Source: Heliopora coerulea
Taxonomy: Eukaryota > Cnidaria > Anthozoa > Scleralcyonacea > Helioporidae
Reading direction: 5' to 3'
Assembly (NCBI GenBank): GCA_030142905.1
Contig: JASJOG010000114.1
Span: 1-64,000, forward strand
Length of the DNA stretch: 64,000 nucleotides
The notes below the pieces were generated by a model. The model worked only from the letters and a program-made list of their open reading frames with translations, was not told the DNA's origin and did no database searches. Below, in pieces: positions 52,501-64,000 of this stretch (positions are counted from its first letter, which is position 1; every line of letters starts with the position of its first letter). The position numbers were made by a program, and so were the translations under genes.

Positions 52501-55478
52501 CGACGAGTTACGTGAAAATTTTAGAAACTCGTCAAAACCCCTTTATCTTGTCTAAATAAGAAGTTCAGTGAAACGAACTATGAAACATTTGTGGCTTAAC
52601 TTAGTTGCAATTGTCCAAAGTTTACGAAAACTAGGGAATGGCTGTAAAATGATCTTTTCGGGTCAGAGTAGAGAATAAAAGTATTAGTTGTTTGATTCGA
52701 GCAGTACTTTGAAAAATATGGCAAAGTTTAGAATTTGGACAATTAAACGTTATTCGCCTAAAACACAGATCTATGGTTATAACTAGTTGAAGAACAAATA
52801 GGTTTACTAAACTTTTCAAATACTTCTAAATTATTCTCCTCCACCCAAACATCATAAAACAAATCGATTTTTGTCTATTCGACGAGTTACGTGAAAATTT
52901 TAGAAACTCGTCAAAACCCCTTTATCTTGTCTAAATAAGAAGTTCAGTGAAACGAACTATGAAACATTTGTGGCTTAACTTAGTTGCAATTGTCCAAAGT
53001 TTACGAAAACTAGGGAATGGCTGTAAAATGATCTTTTCGGGTCAGAGTAGAGAATAAAAGTATTAGTTGTTTGATTCGAGCAGTACTTTGAAAAATATGG
53101 CAATGTCTAGAAATTACACAATTAAGCGTTATACGCCTAAAACCGAGATGTATGGTTATAACTGGTTGAAGAACAAATAGGTTTACTAAACTTTTCAAAT
53201 ACTTCTAAATTGTTCTCCTCCACCCAAACATCATAAAACAAATCGATTTTCGTCGATTCGACGAGTTGCTGTGAAAATTTCTCAAACTCGTCAAAACTGC
53301 TTTATCTCGTCGAAATAAGACGATTAGTTAAACGAACAGTGAAAAACTTGTGGCTTAATTTAGTTGCAATTGTCGAATGTTTGCCAAAACTCAAGGATGG
53401 CTTTAAAATGATATTTTCGGGTCAGAGAAGTGAATAAAAGCATTAGTTGGTTGATTCGAGCTGTACTTTCAAAAATATGGCAATGTTTAGAAATTGGACA
53501 ATTAAGCGTTATACGTCTATAACACATATCTATGGTTATAACTGGTTTAATAACAATTAGGTTTACTAAACTTTTAAAATACTTCTAAATTGTTCTCCTC
53601 CACCAAAACATCATAAAACAAATCGATTTTCGTCGATTCGACGAGTTGCTGTGAAAATTTCTCAAACTCGTCAAAACCGCTTTATCTCGTCGATATAAGA
53701 CGATCAGTGAAACGAACAGTGAAACACTTGTGCCTTAACTTAGTTGCAATTGTCCAATGTTTACGAAAACTCGGGAATGGCTTTAAAATGATCTTTTCGG
53801 ATCAGAGAAGAGAATAAAAGCCCTAGTTTTTTATTCGAGCAGTACTTTTAAAAATATGGCAATGTTTAGAAATTGGACAATTAAGCGTTATACGCCTAAA
53901 ACCAAAATGTATGGTTATATAACAGGTTGAAGAACAAATAGGTTTACTAAACTTTTCAAATACTTCTAAATTGTTCTCCTCCACCCAAACATCATAAAAC
54001 AAATCGATTTTCGTCGATTCGACGAGTTCCTTTGAAAATTTCTCAAACTCGTCAAAACCGCTTTATCTCGTCGAAATAAGACGTTCAGTGAAACGAACAA
54101 TGAAACATTTGTGGATTAACTTAGTTGTAATTGTCCAATGTTTGCGAAAACTCGGGAATGGCTGTAAAATGATCTTTTCGGGTCAGAGTAGAGAATAAAA
54201 GAATTAGTTTGTTTATTCGAGCAGTATTTTGAAAAATATAGCAATGTTTAGAAATTGGACAATTAAGCGTTATACGCCTAAAACCCAGATGTTTGGTTAT
54301 AACTGGTTGAAATATAAATAGGTTTACTAAACTTTTCAAATACTTCTAAATTGTTCTCCTCAACCCAAACATCATAAAACAAATCGATTTTTGTCGATTC
54401 GACGAGTTGCTGAGAAAATTTCTCAAACTCGTCAAAACCGCTTTATCTCGTCGATATAAGACGATCAGTGAAACGAACAGTGAAACACTTTGGCTTAATT
54501 TCATTGCAATTGTTTAATGTTTTCGAACACTCGGGAATAGCTTTAAAATGATCTTTTCGGGTCAGAGAAGAGAATAAAAGCATTAGTTTGTTTATTCGAG
54601 CAGTACTTTGAAAAATATGGCAATGTTTAGAAATTGGACAATTAAGCGTTATACGCCTAAAACCCAGATGTATGGTTATAACTGGTTGAAGAACAAATAG
54701 GTTTACTAAACTTTTCAAATACTTCTAAATTGTTCTCCTCCACCCAAACATCATAAAACAAATCGATTTTCGTCGATTCGACGAGTTGCTGTGAAAATTT
54801 AAAAAACTTGTCAAAACCGCTTTATCTCGTCTAAATAAGACGATCAGGGGAACGAACAGTGAAACACATGTGGCTTCAGATAGTTACAATTGTCCAAAGT
54901 TTGCGAAAACTAGGGAATGGCTGTAAAATGATCTTTTCGGGTCAGAGTAGAGAATAAAAGCATTAGTTGGTTGATTCGAGCAATACTTTGAAAAATATGG
55001 CAATGTTAAGAAATTGGACAATTAAGCCGTTATATCCCTAAAACCCACATGTATGGTTATAACTGCCTAAAGAAAAAATAGTTTCCTAAACTTTTCAAAT
55101 ACTTCTAAATTGTTCTCCTCCACACAAACGTCATAAAACAAATCGATTTTCGTCGTTTCGACGAGTTGCTGTGAAAATTTCTCAAACTCGGCAAAACCGC
55201 TTAATCTCGTCGAAATAAGACGATCAGTGAAACGAACAATGAAACATTTGTGGCTTAACTTAGTTGCAATTGTCCAACCATTGCGAAAAATCGGGAATGG
55301 CTGTAAAATGATCTTTTCAGGTCAGAGTAGAGAATAAAAGCATTAGTTGGTTGATTCGAGCAGTACTTTGAAAAATATGGCAATGTTTAGAAATTGGACA
55401 ATTAAGCGTTATACGCCTAAAACCCAGATGTATGGTTATAACTGGTTGAAGAACAAATAGGTTTACTAAACTTTTCAC
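49578..55478 (+). repeat. 380-bp satellite array, direct orientation
   Basis: About 15.5 monomers. Locally duplicated variants occur, such as the two successive monomers at about 52490-52700 and 52869-53080 that share rare changes. Confidence 0.9.
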
Positions 55479-56475
55479 TTAAGCCACAAATGCTTCATTG
55501 TTCGTATCACTGATCGTCTTATTTCGATGAGATAAAGCGGTTTTGACGAGTTTTAGAAATTTTCACAGCAACTCGTCGAATCGACGAAAATCGATTTGTT
55601 TTATGATGTTTGGGTAAAGAAGAAAAATTTAGAAGTATTCAAAAAGTTTAGTAAACCTATTTGTTTTTCAACCAGTTATAACCATACATCAGGGTTTTAG
55701 GCGTATAACGCTTAATTGTCCAATTTCTAAACATTGCCATATTTTTCAAAATACTGCTCGAATCAACCAACTAATGCTTTTATTCTCTACTCTGACCCGA
55801 AAAGATCATTTTAAAGCCATTCCCTAGTTTTCGCAAACTGTAAACAATTGTAACTAAGTTAAGCGACAAATGTTTCATTGTTCGTTTCACTGATCGTCTT
55901 ATTTCGACGAGATAAAGCGGTTTTGACGAGTTTGAGAAATTTTCTCAGCAACTCGTCGAATCGACAAAAATCGATTTGTTTTATGATGTTTGGGTGGAGG
56001 AGAACAATTTAGAAGTATTTGAAAAGTTTAGTAAATTTATTTGTTCTTCAACCAGTTATAACCATACATCTGGGTTTTAGGCGTATAACGCTTAATTGTC
56101 CAATTTCTAAACATTCCCATATTTTTCAAAGTACTGCTCGAATCAACCAACTAATGCTTTTATTCTCTACTCCGAACCGAAAAGATCATTTTACAGCCAT
56201 TCTCGATTTTTCGCAAACATTGGACAATTGCAACTAAATTAAGCCACAAGTGTTTCACTGTTCGTTTCAATGATCGTCTTATTTCGACGAGATAAAGCGG
56301 TTTTGACGTGTTTGAGAAATTTTCACAGCAACTCGTCGAATCGACGAAAATCGATTTGTTTTATGATGTTTGGGTGGAGGAGAACAATTTAGAAGTATTT
56401 GAAAAGTTTAGTAAATCGATTTGTCCTTCAAACAGTTATAACCATACCTCTGGGTTTTAGGCGTATAACGCTTAG
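55479..56475 (-). repeat. 380-bp satellite array, inverted segment
   Basis: Orientation flips after gtttactaaacttttca and flips back within ataacgcttagaaattattc. About 2.6 monomers read as the complement of the surrounding array. The right junction carries a short scrambled stretch of the gaaattggacaa motif. Confidence 0.9.
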
Positions 56476-59400
56476 AAATTATTCAGAAATTGGACAAGAA
56501 ATTGTTTAGAAAATATTTAGAAATTAGACAATTAAGCGTTATACGCCTATAAAACAGATGTATGGTTATAACTGGTTTAAGAACAAATAGGTTTATAAAC
56601 TTTTCAAATACATCTAAATTGTTCTCCTCCAACCAAACATCATAAAACAAATCGATTTTCGTCAATTCGACGAGTTGCTGTGAAAATTTCTCAAACTCGT
56701 CAAAACCGCTTTATCTCGTCGAAATAAGATGATTGATGAAACGCACATTGAAACATATTTGGCTTAACTTGGTTGCAATTGTCCAAAGTTTTCCTAAAAT
56801 CGGGAATGGCTTTAAAATGATCTTTTCGGGTCAGAGTAGAGAATAAAAGAATTAGTTGGTTGATTCGAGCAGTACTTTGAAAAATATAGCAATGTTTAGA
56901 AATTGGACAATTAAGCGTTATACGCCTAAAACTGGCTGAAGAACAAATAGTTTACTAAACTTTTTAAATACTTCCAAATTGTTCTCCTCCACCCAAACAT
57001 CATAAAACAAATCGATTTTCGTCGATTCGACGAGTTGCTGTGAAAATTTCTCAAACTCGTCAAAACCGCTTTTTATCGTCAAAATAAGACGATCATTGAA
57101 ACGGACAGTGAAACACTTGTGGCTTAATTTAGTTTCAAATGTCCAATGTTTGCGAAAACTCGAGAATTGCTGTAAAATGATCTATTCGAGTCAGAGAAGA
57201 GAATTAAAGCATTAGTTATTTAAATCGAGCAGTTGATTATAACTAAGCAGTTGATAGAACAATTATAACTAGTTGAAGATCAAATAGGTTTACTAAACTT
57301 TTCAAATACTTCTAAATTGTTCTCCTCCACCCAAACATCATAAAACAAATCGATTTTCGTCGATTCGACGAGTTGCTGTGAAAATTTCTCAAACTCGTCA
57401 AAATCGCTTTATCTTGTCGAAATAAGACGATTAGTGAAACGAAAAATGAAAAATTTTTTGCTTAACTTAGTTGCAAATGTCCAACCTTTGCGAAAACTCG
57501 GGAATGACTGTTAAATGATCTTCTCGGGTCAGAGTAGAGAATAAAAGCATTAGTTGGTTGATTCGAGCAGTACTTTGAAAAATATGGCAATGTTTAGAAT
57601 TTCAACAACTAAGCGTTATACGCCTAAAACCAAGATGTATGGTTATAACTGGCTGAAAAACAAATAGTTTTACTAAACTTTTGAAATACTTCTAAATTGT
57701 TCTCCTCCACCCAAACACCATAAAACAAATCGATTTTCGTCGATTCGACTAGTTCATGCGAAAATTTCTCAAACTCTTCAAAACCGCATTATCTCGTCGA
57801 AATAAGACGTTCAGTGAAAAGAACAAGGAAACATTTGTGGTTTAACTTTGTTGCAATTGTGCAATGTTTGCGAAAACTTGGGAACTGCTGAAAAACGATC
57901 TTTTCGGACAGAGAAAAGAATAAAATTATTAGTTGGTTGATTCGAGCAGTACTTTGAAAAATATGGCAATGTTTAGAATTTCAACAACTAAGCGTTATAC
58001 GTCTAAAACCAAGATGTATGGTTATAACTGGCTGAAATACAAATAGTTTTACTAAACTTTTCAAATACTTCTAAATTTTTCTCCTCCACCCAAACATTAT
58101 AAAACAAATCGATTTTCGTCGATTCGACGAGTTGCTGTGAAAATTTCTCAAACTCGTCAAAACCGCTTTATCTTGTCGAAATAAGACTATTAGTGAAACG
58201 AACAATGAAAAATTTTTTGCTTAACTTAGTTCCAATTGCCCAATGTTTGCAAAAACTCGGGAATTGCTGAAAAATGATCTTTTCGGATCAGAGAAAAGAA
58301 TAAAAGAATTATTTGGTTGATTCGAGCAGTACTTTGAAAAATATGGCAATGTTTAGAATTTGGACAATTAAGCGTTATACGCCTAAAACCCAGATGTATG
58401 GTTATAACAGGTTGAAGAACAAATAGGTTTACTAAACATTTTAAATGCTACTAAATTGTTCTCCTTCACCCAAACATCATAAAGCAAATCGATTTTCGTC
58501 GATTCGACGAGTTGCCGTGAAAATTTCTCAAACTCGTCAAAACCGTTTATCTCGTCGAAATAAGACGATCAGTGAAAAGAACAGTGAAACACTTGTGGCT
58601 TAATTTAGTTGCAATTTTCCAATGTTTACAAAAATTCGGAAATGGATTTAAAATGATCTTTTCGAGTCAGACAAGAGAATAATAGCATTAGTTTTCTTAT
58701 TTGAGCAGTACTTTGAAAAATATAGCAATGTTTAGAGAGTTTGGACAATTAAACGTTATATGCCTAAAACACAGATGTATGTTTATAACTGGTTGAAGAT
58801 CAAATAGGTTTACTAAACTTTTCAAATACTTCTAAATTGTCCTCCTCCACCCATTTATCATAAATAAATTCGATTTTTCTTGATTCAAATTGTTGCAGTG
58901 AAAATTTCTCAAACTCTTCAAAACCGCTTTATCTTGTCGAAATAAGACTATTAATGAAACGAACAGTGAAACACTTGTGGCTTTAGTTAGTTGCTATTGT
59001 CCAATGTTTGTCAAAACTCGGGAATGGCTGTAAAATTACCTTTTCGGGTCAGAGAAGAGAATAAAAGCATTAGTTGTTGATTCGAGCAGTACTTTGAAAA
59101 ATATGGCAATGTTTAGAATTTGGACAATTAAACGTTATTCGCCTAAAACACAGATGTATGGTAATAACTAGTTAAAGAACGAATAGGTTTACTAAACTTT
59201 TCAAATACTTCTAAATTGTTCTTCTCCACCCAAACATCATAAAACAAATCGATTTTCGTCGATTCGACGAGTTGCTGTGAAAATTTCTCAAACTCGTCAA
59301 AACGGCTTTATCTCGTCGAAATAAGACGATTAGTGAAGCGAACAGTGAAGAAACACTTGTGCCTTAATTTAGTTGCAATTGTCGAATGTTTGCGAGAAAT

Positions 59401-62400
59401 CGGGAATGACTGTAAAATGATCTTCTCTGATCAGAGTAGCGAATAAAAGCATTAGTTTTTTGATTCGAGCGGTACTTTGAAAAATATGGCAATATTTAGA
59501 AATTGGACAATTAAGCGTTATACGCCTAAAACCAAGATGTATTGTTATAACTGGTTGAATAACAAATAGATTTACTAAACTTTTCAAATACTTCTAAATT
59601 GTTCTCCTCCACCCAAACATCATAAAACAAATCGATTTTCGTCGATTCGACGAGTTACTGTGAAAATTTCTCAAACTCTTCAAAACCGCTTTAACTCGTC
59701 GAAATAAGACGATTAGTGAAACGAACAGTGAAACATAAATGGCTTCAGTTAATTGCAATTATCCAACGTTTACTTAAATTCGGGAATGGCTGTAAAATGA
59801 TCTTCTTGGTTCAGAGTAGAGAATAAATCCATTAGTTGGTTGATTCGAGCAGTACTTTGAAAAATATGGCAATGTTTAGAAATTGGACAATTAAGCGTTA
59901 TACGCCAAAAACCCAGATGTATGGTTATAACTGGTTGAAGAACAAATAGGTTTACTAAACTTTTCAAATACTTCTAAATTATTCTCCTCCACCCAAACAT
60001 CTTAAAACAAAATCGATTTTCGTCGATTCGACGAGTTGCTGTGAAAATTTCGCAAACTCTTCAAAACCACTTTATCTTCCCGAAATATGACGATTAGTGA
60101 AACGAACAGTGAAACACTTGTGGCTTAAGTTAGTTGCTATTGTCAAATGTTTGCAAAAACTCAGTAATGGCTGTAAAATTACCTTTTCAGGTTAAATAAG
60201 AGAATAAAAGTATTAGTTTGTTTATTCGAACAGTACTTTTAAAAATATGGCAATGTTTAGAAATTGGACAATTAACCGTTATACGCCTAAAACACAGATG
60301 TATGGTTATAACTGGTTGAAGAACAAATACGTTTACTAAACTTTTCAAATACTTCTAAATTTTTTCTCCTATACCCAAACATCATAAAACAAATCGATTT
60401 TCATCGACTGGACTAGTTCCTGTGAAAATTTCTCAAACTCTTCAAAAACGCATTATCTCGTCGAAATTAGACGTTCAGTTAAAAGAACAAAGAAACATTT
60501 GTGGTTTAACTATGTTGCAATTGTGCAATGTTTGCGAAAATTCGGGAATAGTTTTAAAATGATCTTTTCGGATCAGAAAAGAGAATAAAAGCATTAGTTA
60601 TTTGAATCGAGTAGTACTTCGAAAATATGGCAATATTTAGAAATATGACAATTAAGTGTTATACGCCTATAACACAGATGTATGGTTATAACTGGTTTAA
60701 GAACAAATAGGTTTACTAAACATTTTAAATGCTACTAAATTGTTTTCCTCCACCCAAACATCATAAAACAAATCGATTTTCGCCGATTCCACGAGTTGCT
60801 GTATAAATTTCTCAAACTCGTCAAAACAGCTTTATCTAGTCGAAATAAGACGATTAGTGAAACGAACAGTGAAACACATTTGGCTTAAGTTAGTTGCAAT
60901 TTTCCAATGTTTGCGAATACTCTGGAATGGCTGCAAAATGAATTTTTCTGGTCAGAGAAAAGAATAAAAGCATTAGTTGATTGATTCGAGCTGTACTTTT
61001 AAAAATATGGCAATGTTTAGAAATTGGACAATTAAGCGTTATACGCCCAAAACCCAGATGTATGGTTATAACTGTTTGAAGAACAAATAGGTTTACTAAA
61101 CTTTTCAAATACTTCTAAATTGTTCTCCTCCACCCAAACATCATAAAAGAAATCGATTTTCGTCGATTCGACGAGTTGCTGTGAAAATTTCTCAAACTCG
61201 TCAAAACCGTTTATCTCGTCGAAATAAGACGATCAGTGAAAATAACAGTGAAACACTTTTGGCTTAATTTAGTTGCAAATTTCCAATGTTTACAAAAATT
61301 CGGAAATGGATTTAAAATGATCTTTTGAGTCAGACAATAGAATAAAAGCATTAGTTTTCTTATTTGAGCAGTAATTTGAAAAATATGGCAATGTTTAGAA
61401 TTTGGACAATTAAACGTTATATGCCTAAAACCCAGATGTATGTTTATAACTGGTTGAAGATCAAATAGGTTTACTAAACTTTTCAAATACTTCTAAATTG
61501 TCCTCCTCCACCCAAACATCATAAATAAATTCAATTTTTCTCGATTCAAAGAGTTGCAGTAAAAATTTCACAAACTCGTCAAAACCGCTTTATCTTGTCG
61601 AAATAAGACTATTAGTGAAACGAACAGTGAAACACTTGTGGCTTAAGTTAGTTGCTATTGTCCAATGTTGCGAAAACTCGGGAATGGCTGTAAAATGATC
61701 TTTTCGGGTCAGAGAAGAGAATAAAAGCATTAGTTGTTTGATTCGAGAAGTACTTTCAAAATTATGGCAATGTTAAAATTTGGACAATTAAACGTTATTC
61801 GCCTAAAACCCAGATGTATTGTTATAACTAGTTGAAGAACAAATAGGTTTACTAAACTTTTCAAATACTTCTAAATTGTACTCCTCAACCCAAACATCAT
61901 AAAACAAAATCGATTTTCGTCGATTCGACGAGTTGCTGTGAAAATTTCTCAAACTCTTCAAAACCGCTTTAACTCATCGAAATAAGACGATTAGTGTAAC
62001 GAACAATGAAACATAAATAGCTTCAGTTAATTGCAATTATCCAACGTTTACTAAAATTCGGGAATGGCTGTAAAATGATCTTCTCGGGTCAGAGTAGAGA
62101 ATAAATACATTAGTTTGTTGATTCAAACAGTACTTTTAAAAATATGGCAATGTTTAGAAATTGGACAATTAAGCGTTATACGCCAAAAACCCAGATGTAT
62201 GGTTATAACTGGTTGAAGAACAAATAGGTTTACTAAAACTTTTCAAATACTTCTAAATTGTTCTTCTCCACCCAAACATCATAAAACAAATCGATTTTCG
62301 TCGATTCGACAAGTTACTGTGAAAATTTCTCAAACTCTTCCAAACCGCTTTAACTCGTCGAAATAAGACGATAAGTGAAACGAACAGTGAAACACTTGTG

Positions 62401-64000
62401 CCTTAATTTAGTTGCAATTTTCCAATGTTTACGAAAACTCTGGAATGGCTGTAAAATGATCTTTTCGGGTCAGGGAAAAAAATAAAAGCACTAGTTGGTT
62501 TTTTCGAGCAGTACTTTAAAAAATATGGCAATGTTTAGAAATTGGACAATTAAGCGTCATACGTCTAAAACCCAGATGTATGGTTATAACTAGTAGAAGA
62601 ACAAATAGGTTTACTAAACTTTTCAAATACTTCTAAATTATTCTCCTCCACCCAAACATCATAATTCAAAATCGATTTTCGTCGATTCGACGAGTAGCTC
62701 TAAAATTTTCTCAAACTCGTCAAACTACTTTATCTTGCTGAAATAAGACGATTAGTGAAACGAACAGTGAAACACTTGTGGATTAAGTTAGTTGCTATTG
62801 TCCAATGTTGCGAAAACTCGGGAATGGCTGTAAAATGATCTTTTCGGGTCAGAGAAGAGAATAAAAGCATTAGTTGTTAAATTCGAGAAGTACTTTCAAA
62901 ATTATGGCAATGTTTAGAATTTGGACAATTAAACGTTATTCGCCTAAAACACAGATGTATTGTTATAACTAGTTGAAGAACAAATAGGTTTACTAAACTT
63001 TTCAAATACTTCTAAATTGTTCTCCTCCACCCAAACATCATAAAACAAATCGATTTTCGTCGATTCGACAAGTTACTGTGAAAATTTCTCAAACTCTTCA
63101 AAACCGCTTTAACTCGTCGAAATAAGACGATTAGTGTAACGAACAATGAAACATAAATGGCTTCAGTTAATTGCAATTATCCAACGTTTACTAAAATTCG
63201 GGAATGGCTGTAAAATGATCTTCTCAGGTCAGAGTAGAGAATAAATACATTAGTTTGTTGATTCGAACAGTACTTTTAAAAATATGGCAATGTTTAGAAA
63301 TTGGACAATTAAGCGTTATACGCCTAAAACCCAGATGTATGGTTATAACTGGTTGAAGAACAAATAGGTTTACTAAACTTTTCAAATACTTCTAAATTAT
63401 TCTCCTCCACCCAAACATCTTAAAACAAAATCGATTTTCGTCGATTCGACGAGTTGCTGTGAAAATTTCGGAAACTCTTCAAAACCAATTTATCTTGCCG
63501 AAATAAGACGATTAGTGAAACGAACAGTGAAACACTTGTGGCTCAAGTTAGTTGCTATTGTCAAATGTTTGCAAAAATTCGGGAATGGCTGTAAAATTAC
63601 CTTTTAAAGTCAGATAAGAGAATAAAAGTATTAGTTTGTTGATTCGAACAGTACTTTTAAAAATATGGCAATGTTTAGAATTTCAACAACTAAGCGTTAT
63701 TCGCCTAAAACCCAGATGTATTGTTATAACTTGTTGAAGAACAAATACGTTTACTAAACTTTTCAAATACTTCTAAATTGTTCTCCTCCACCCAAACATC
63801 ATAAAACAAATCGATTTTCGTCGATTCGACGAGTTGCTGTGAAAATTTCTCAAACACGTCAACACCGCCTTTTTTCTCGTCGAAATAAGACGATCAGTGA
63901 AACGAACAGTGAAACTCTTGTGGCTTAATTTAGTTGCAATTGTCCAATGTTTGTGAAAAATCGGGAATGACTGTAAAATGATCTTTTCTGATCAGAGTAG
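56476..64000 (+). repeat. 380-bp satellite array continuing beyond the window
   Basis: About 20 monomers. Variants recur at multiples of three monomers (about 1,140 bp), for example cgtttactaaaattcggg at about 62045 and 63185, suggesting a higher-order unit. The array runs off the end. Confidence 0.9.

Noticed and set aside
23102..64000. CRISPR array
   Set aside because: The repeats are 380-bp satellite monomers in animal DNA with no short-repeat/spacer structure.

Overview
The window is animal nuclear DNA, most likely from a cnidarian (coral or sea anemone). Direct evidence for an animal genome: an exosome subunit gene split by GT-AG introns, a mitochondrial complex I subunit gene, a Penelope-like retroelement, LINE fragments, a TNP2/CACTA-type DNA transposon and a large satellite array. 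The cnidarian assignment is inference from the mix and style of repeats.

Layout. 1-6.6 kb: two host genes on the plus strand, the last three exons of EXOSC3/RRP40 (723-5347) and an NDUFA2-like complex I subunit (6258-6563). 6.6-11.7 kb: non-coding DNA with a tRNA-derived SINE-like cluster (8.1-8.7 kb), a LINE 3' end ending in a (TAA)n tail, and a diverged tandem repeat rich in ATGCAAAT-like words (9.4-10.1 kb). 11.7-22.2 kb: a decayed CACTA/TNP2-type transposon with two divergent genes, a frameshifted transposase (minus) and a six-exon accessory gene (plus) whose intron phases chain perfectly but whose last exon carries a 23-bp duplication. 23.1-64 kb: a satellite array with a 380-bp monomer, interrupted by three nested elements.

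The main object is a complete 17.7-kb Polinton/Maverick (24607-42295). It starts AG and ends CT, has terminal inverted repeats of 724 and 734 bp, and is flanked by a 6-bp target duplication (cactac) inside a satellite monomer. Its left half is transcribed leftward: protein-primed DNA polymerase B, a SAP/NUMOD-like DNA-binding protein, small membrane proteins, a fibre protein with phage-tail-type repeats, a penton/minor-capsid candidate and a 496-residue tail-anchored protein. The right half is transcribed rightward: chromodomain integrase, a membrane-active-type protein, the major capsid protein, the packaging ATPase and a 183-residue protein. Two short leftward genes at the right end encode a protein with a myristoylation signal and a Cys-pair protein. 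Polymerase, integrase, the 37-kb protein and the major capsid protein each carry frameshifts or a stop, so this copy is probably defective unless those are assembly errors. I found no adenovirus-type protease.

The most unusual signal is a family of GC-rich paired mini-hairpins (stem-triloop-stem, short spacer, stem-triloop-stem) scattered through the otherwise AT-rich Polinton, in the TIRs, between genes and inside at least five coding regions, often in frame. Stems change between copies in a compensatory way, as in mobile double-hairpin elements. A second signal is a TATAAATAA box directly abutting the start codon of many Polinton genes, like a virus-style late promoter.

The other two insertions in the satellite are a Penelope-like element (44101-46663) with long inverted end repeats that carry hammerhead-like motifs, and a 5'-truncated LINE (48598-49577).
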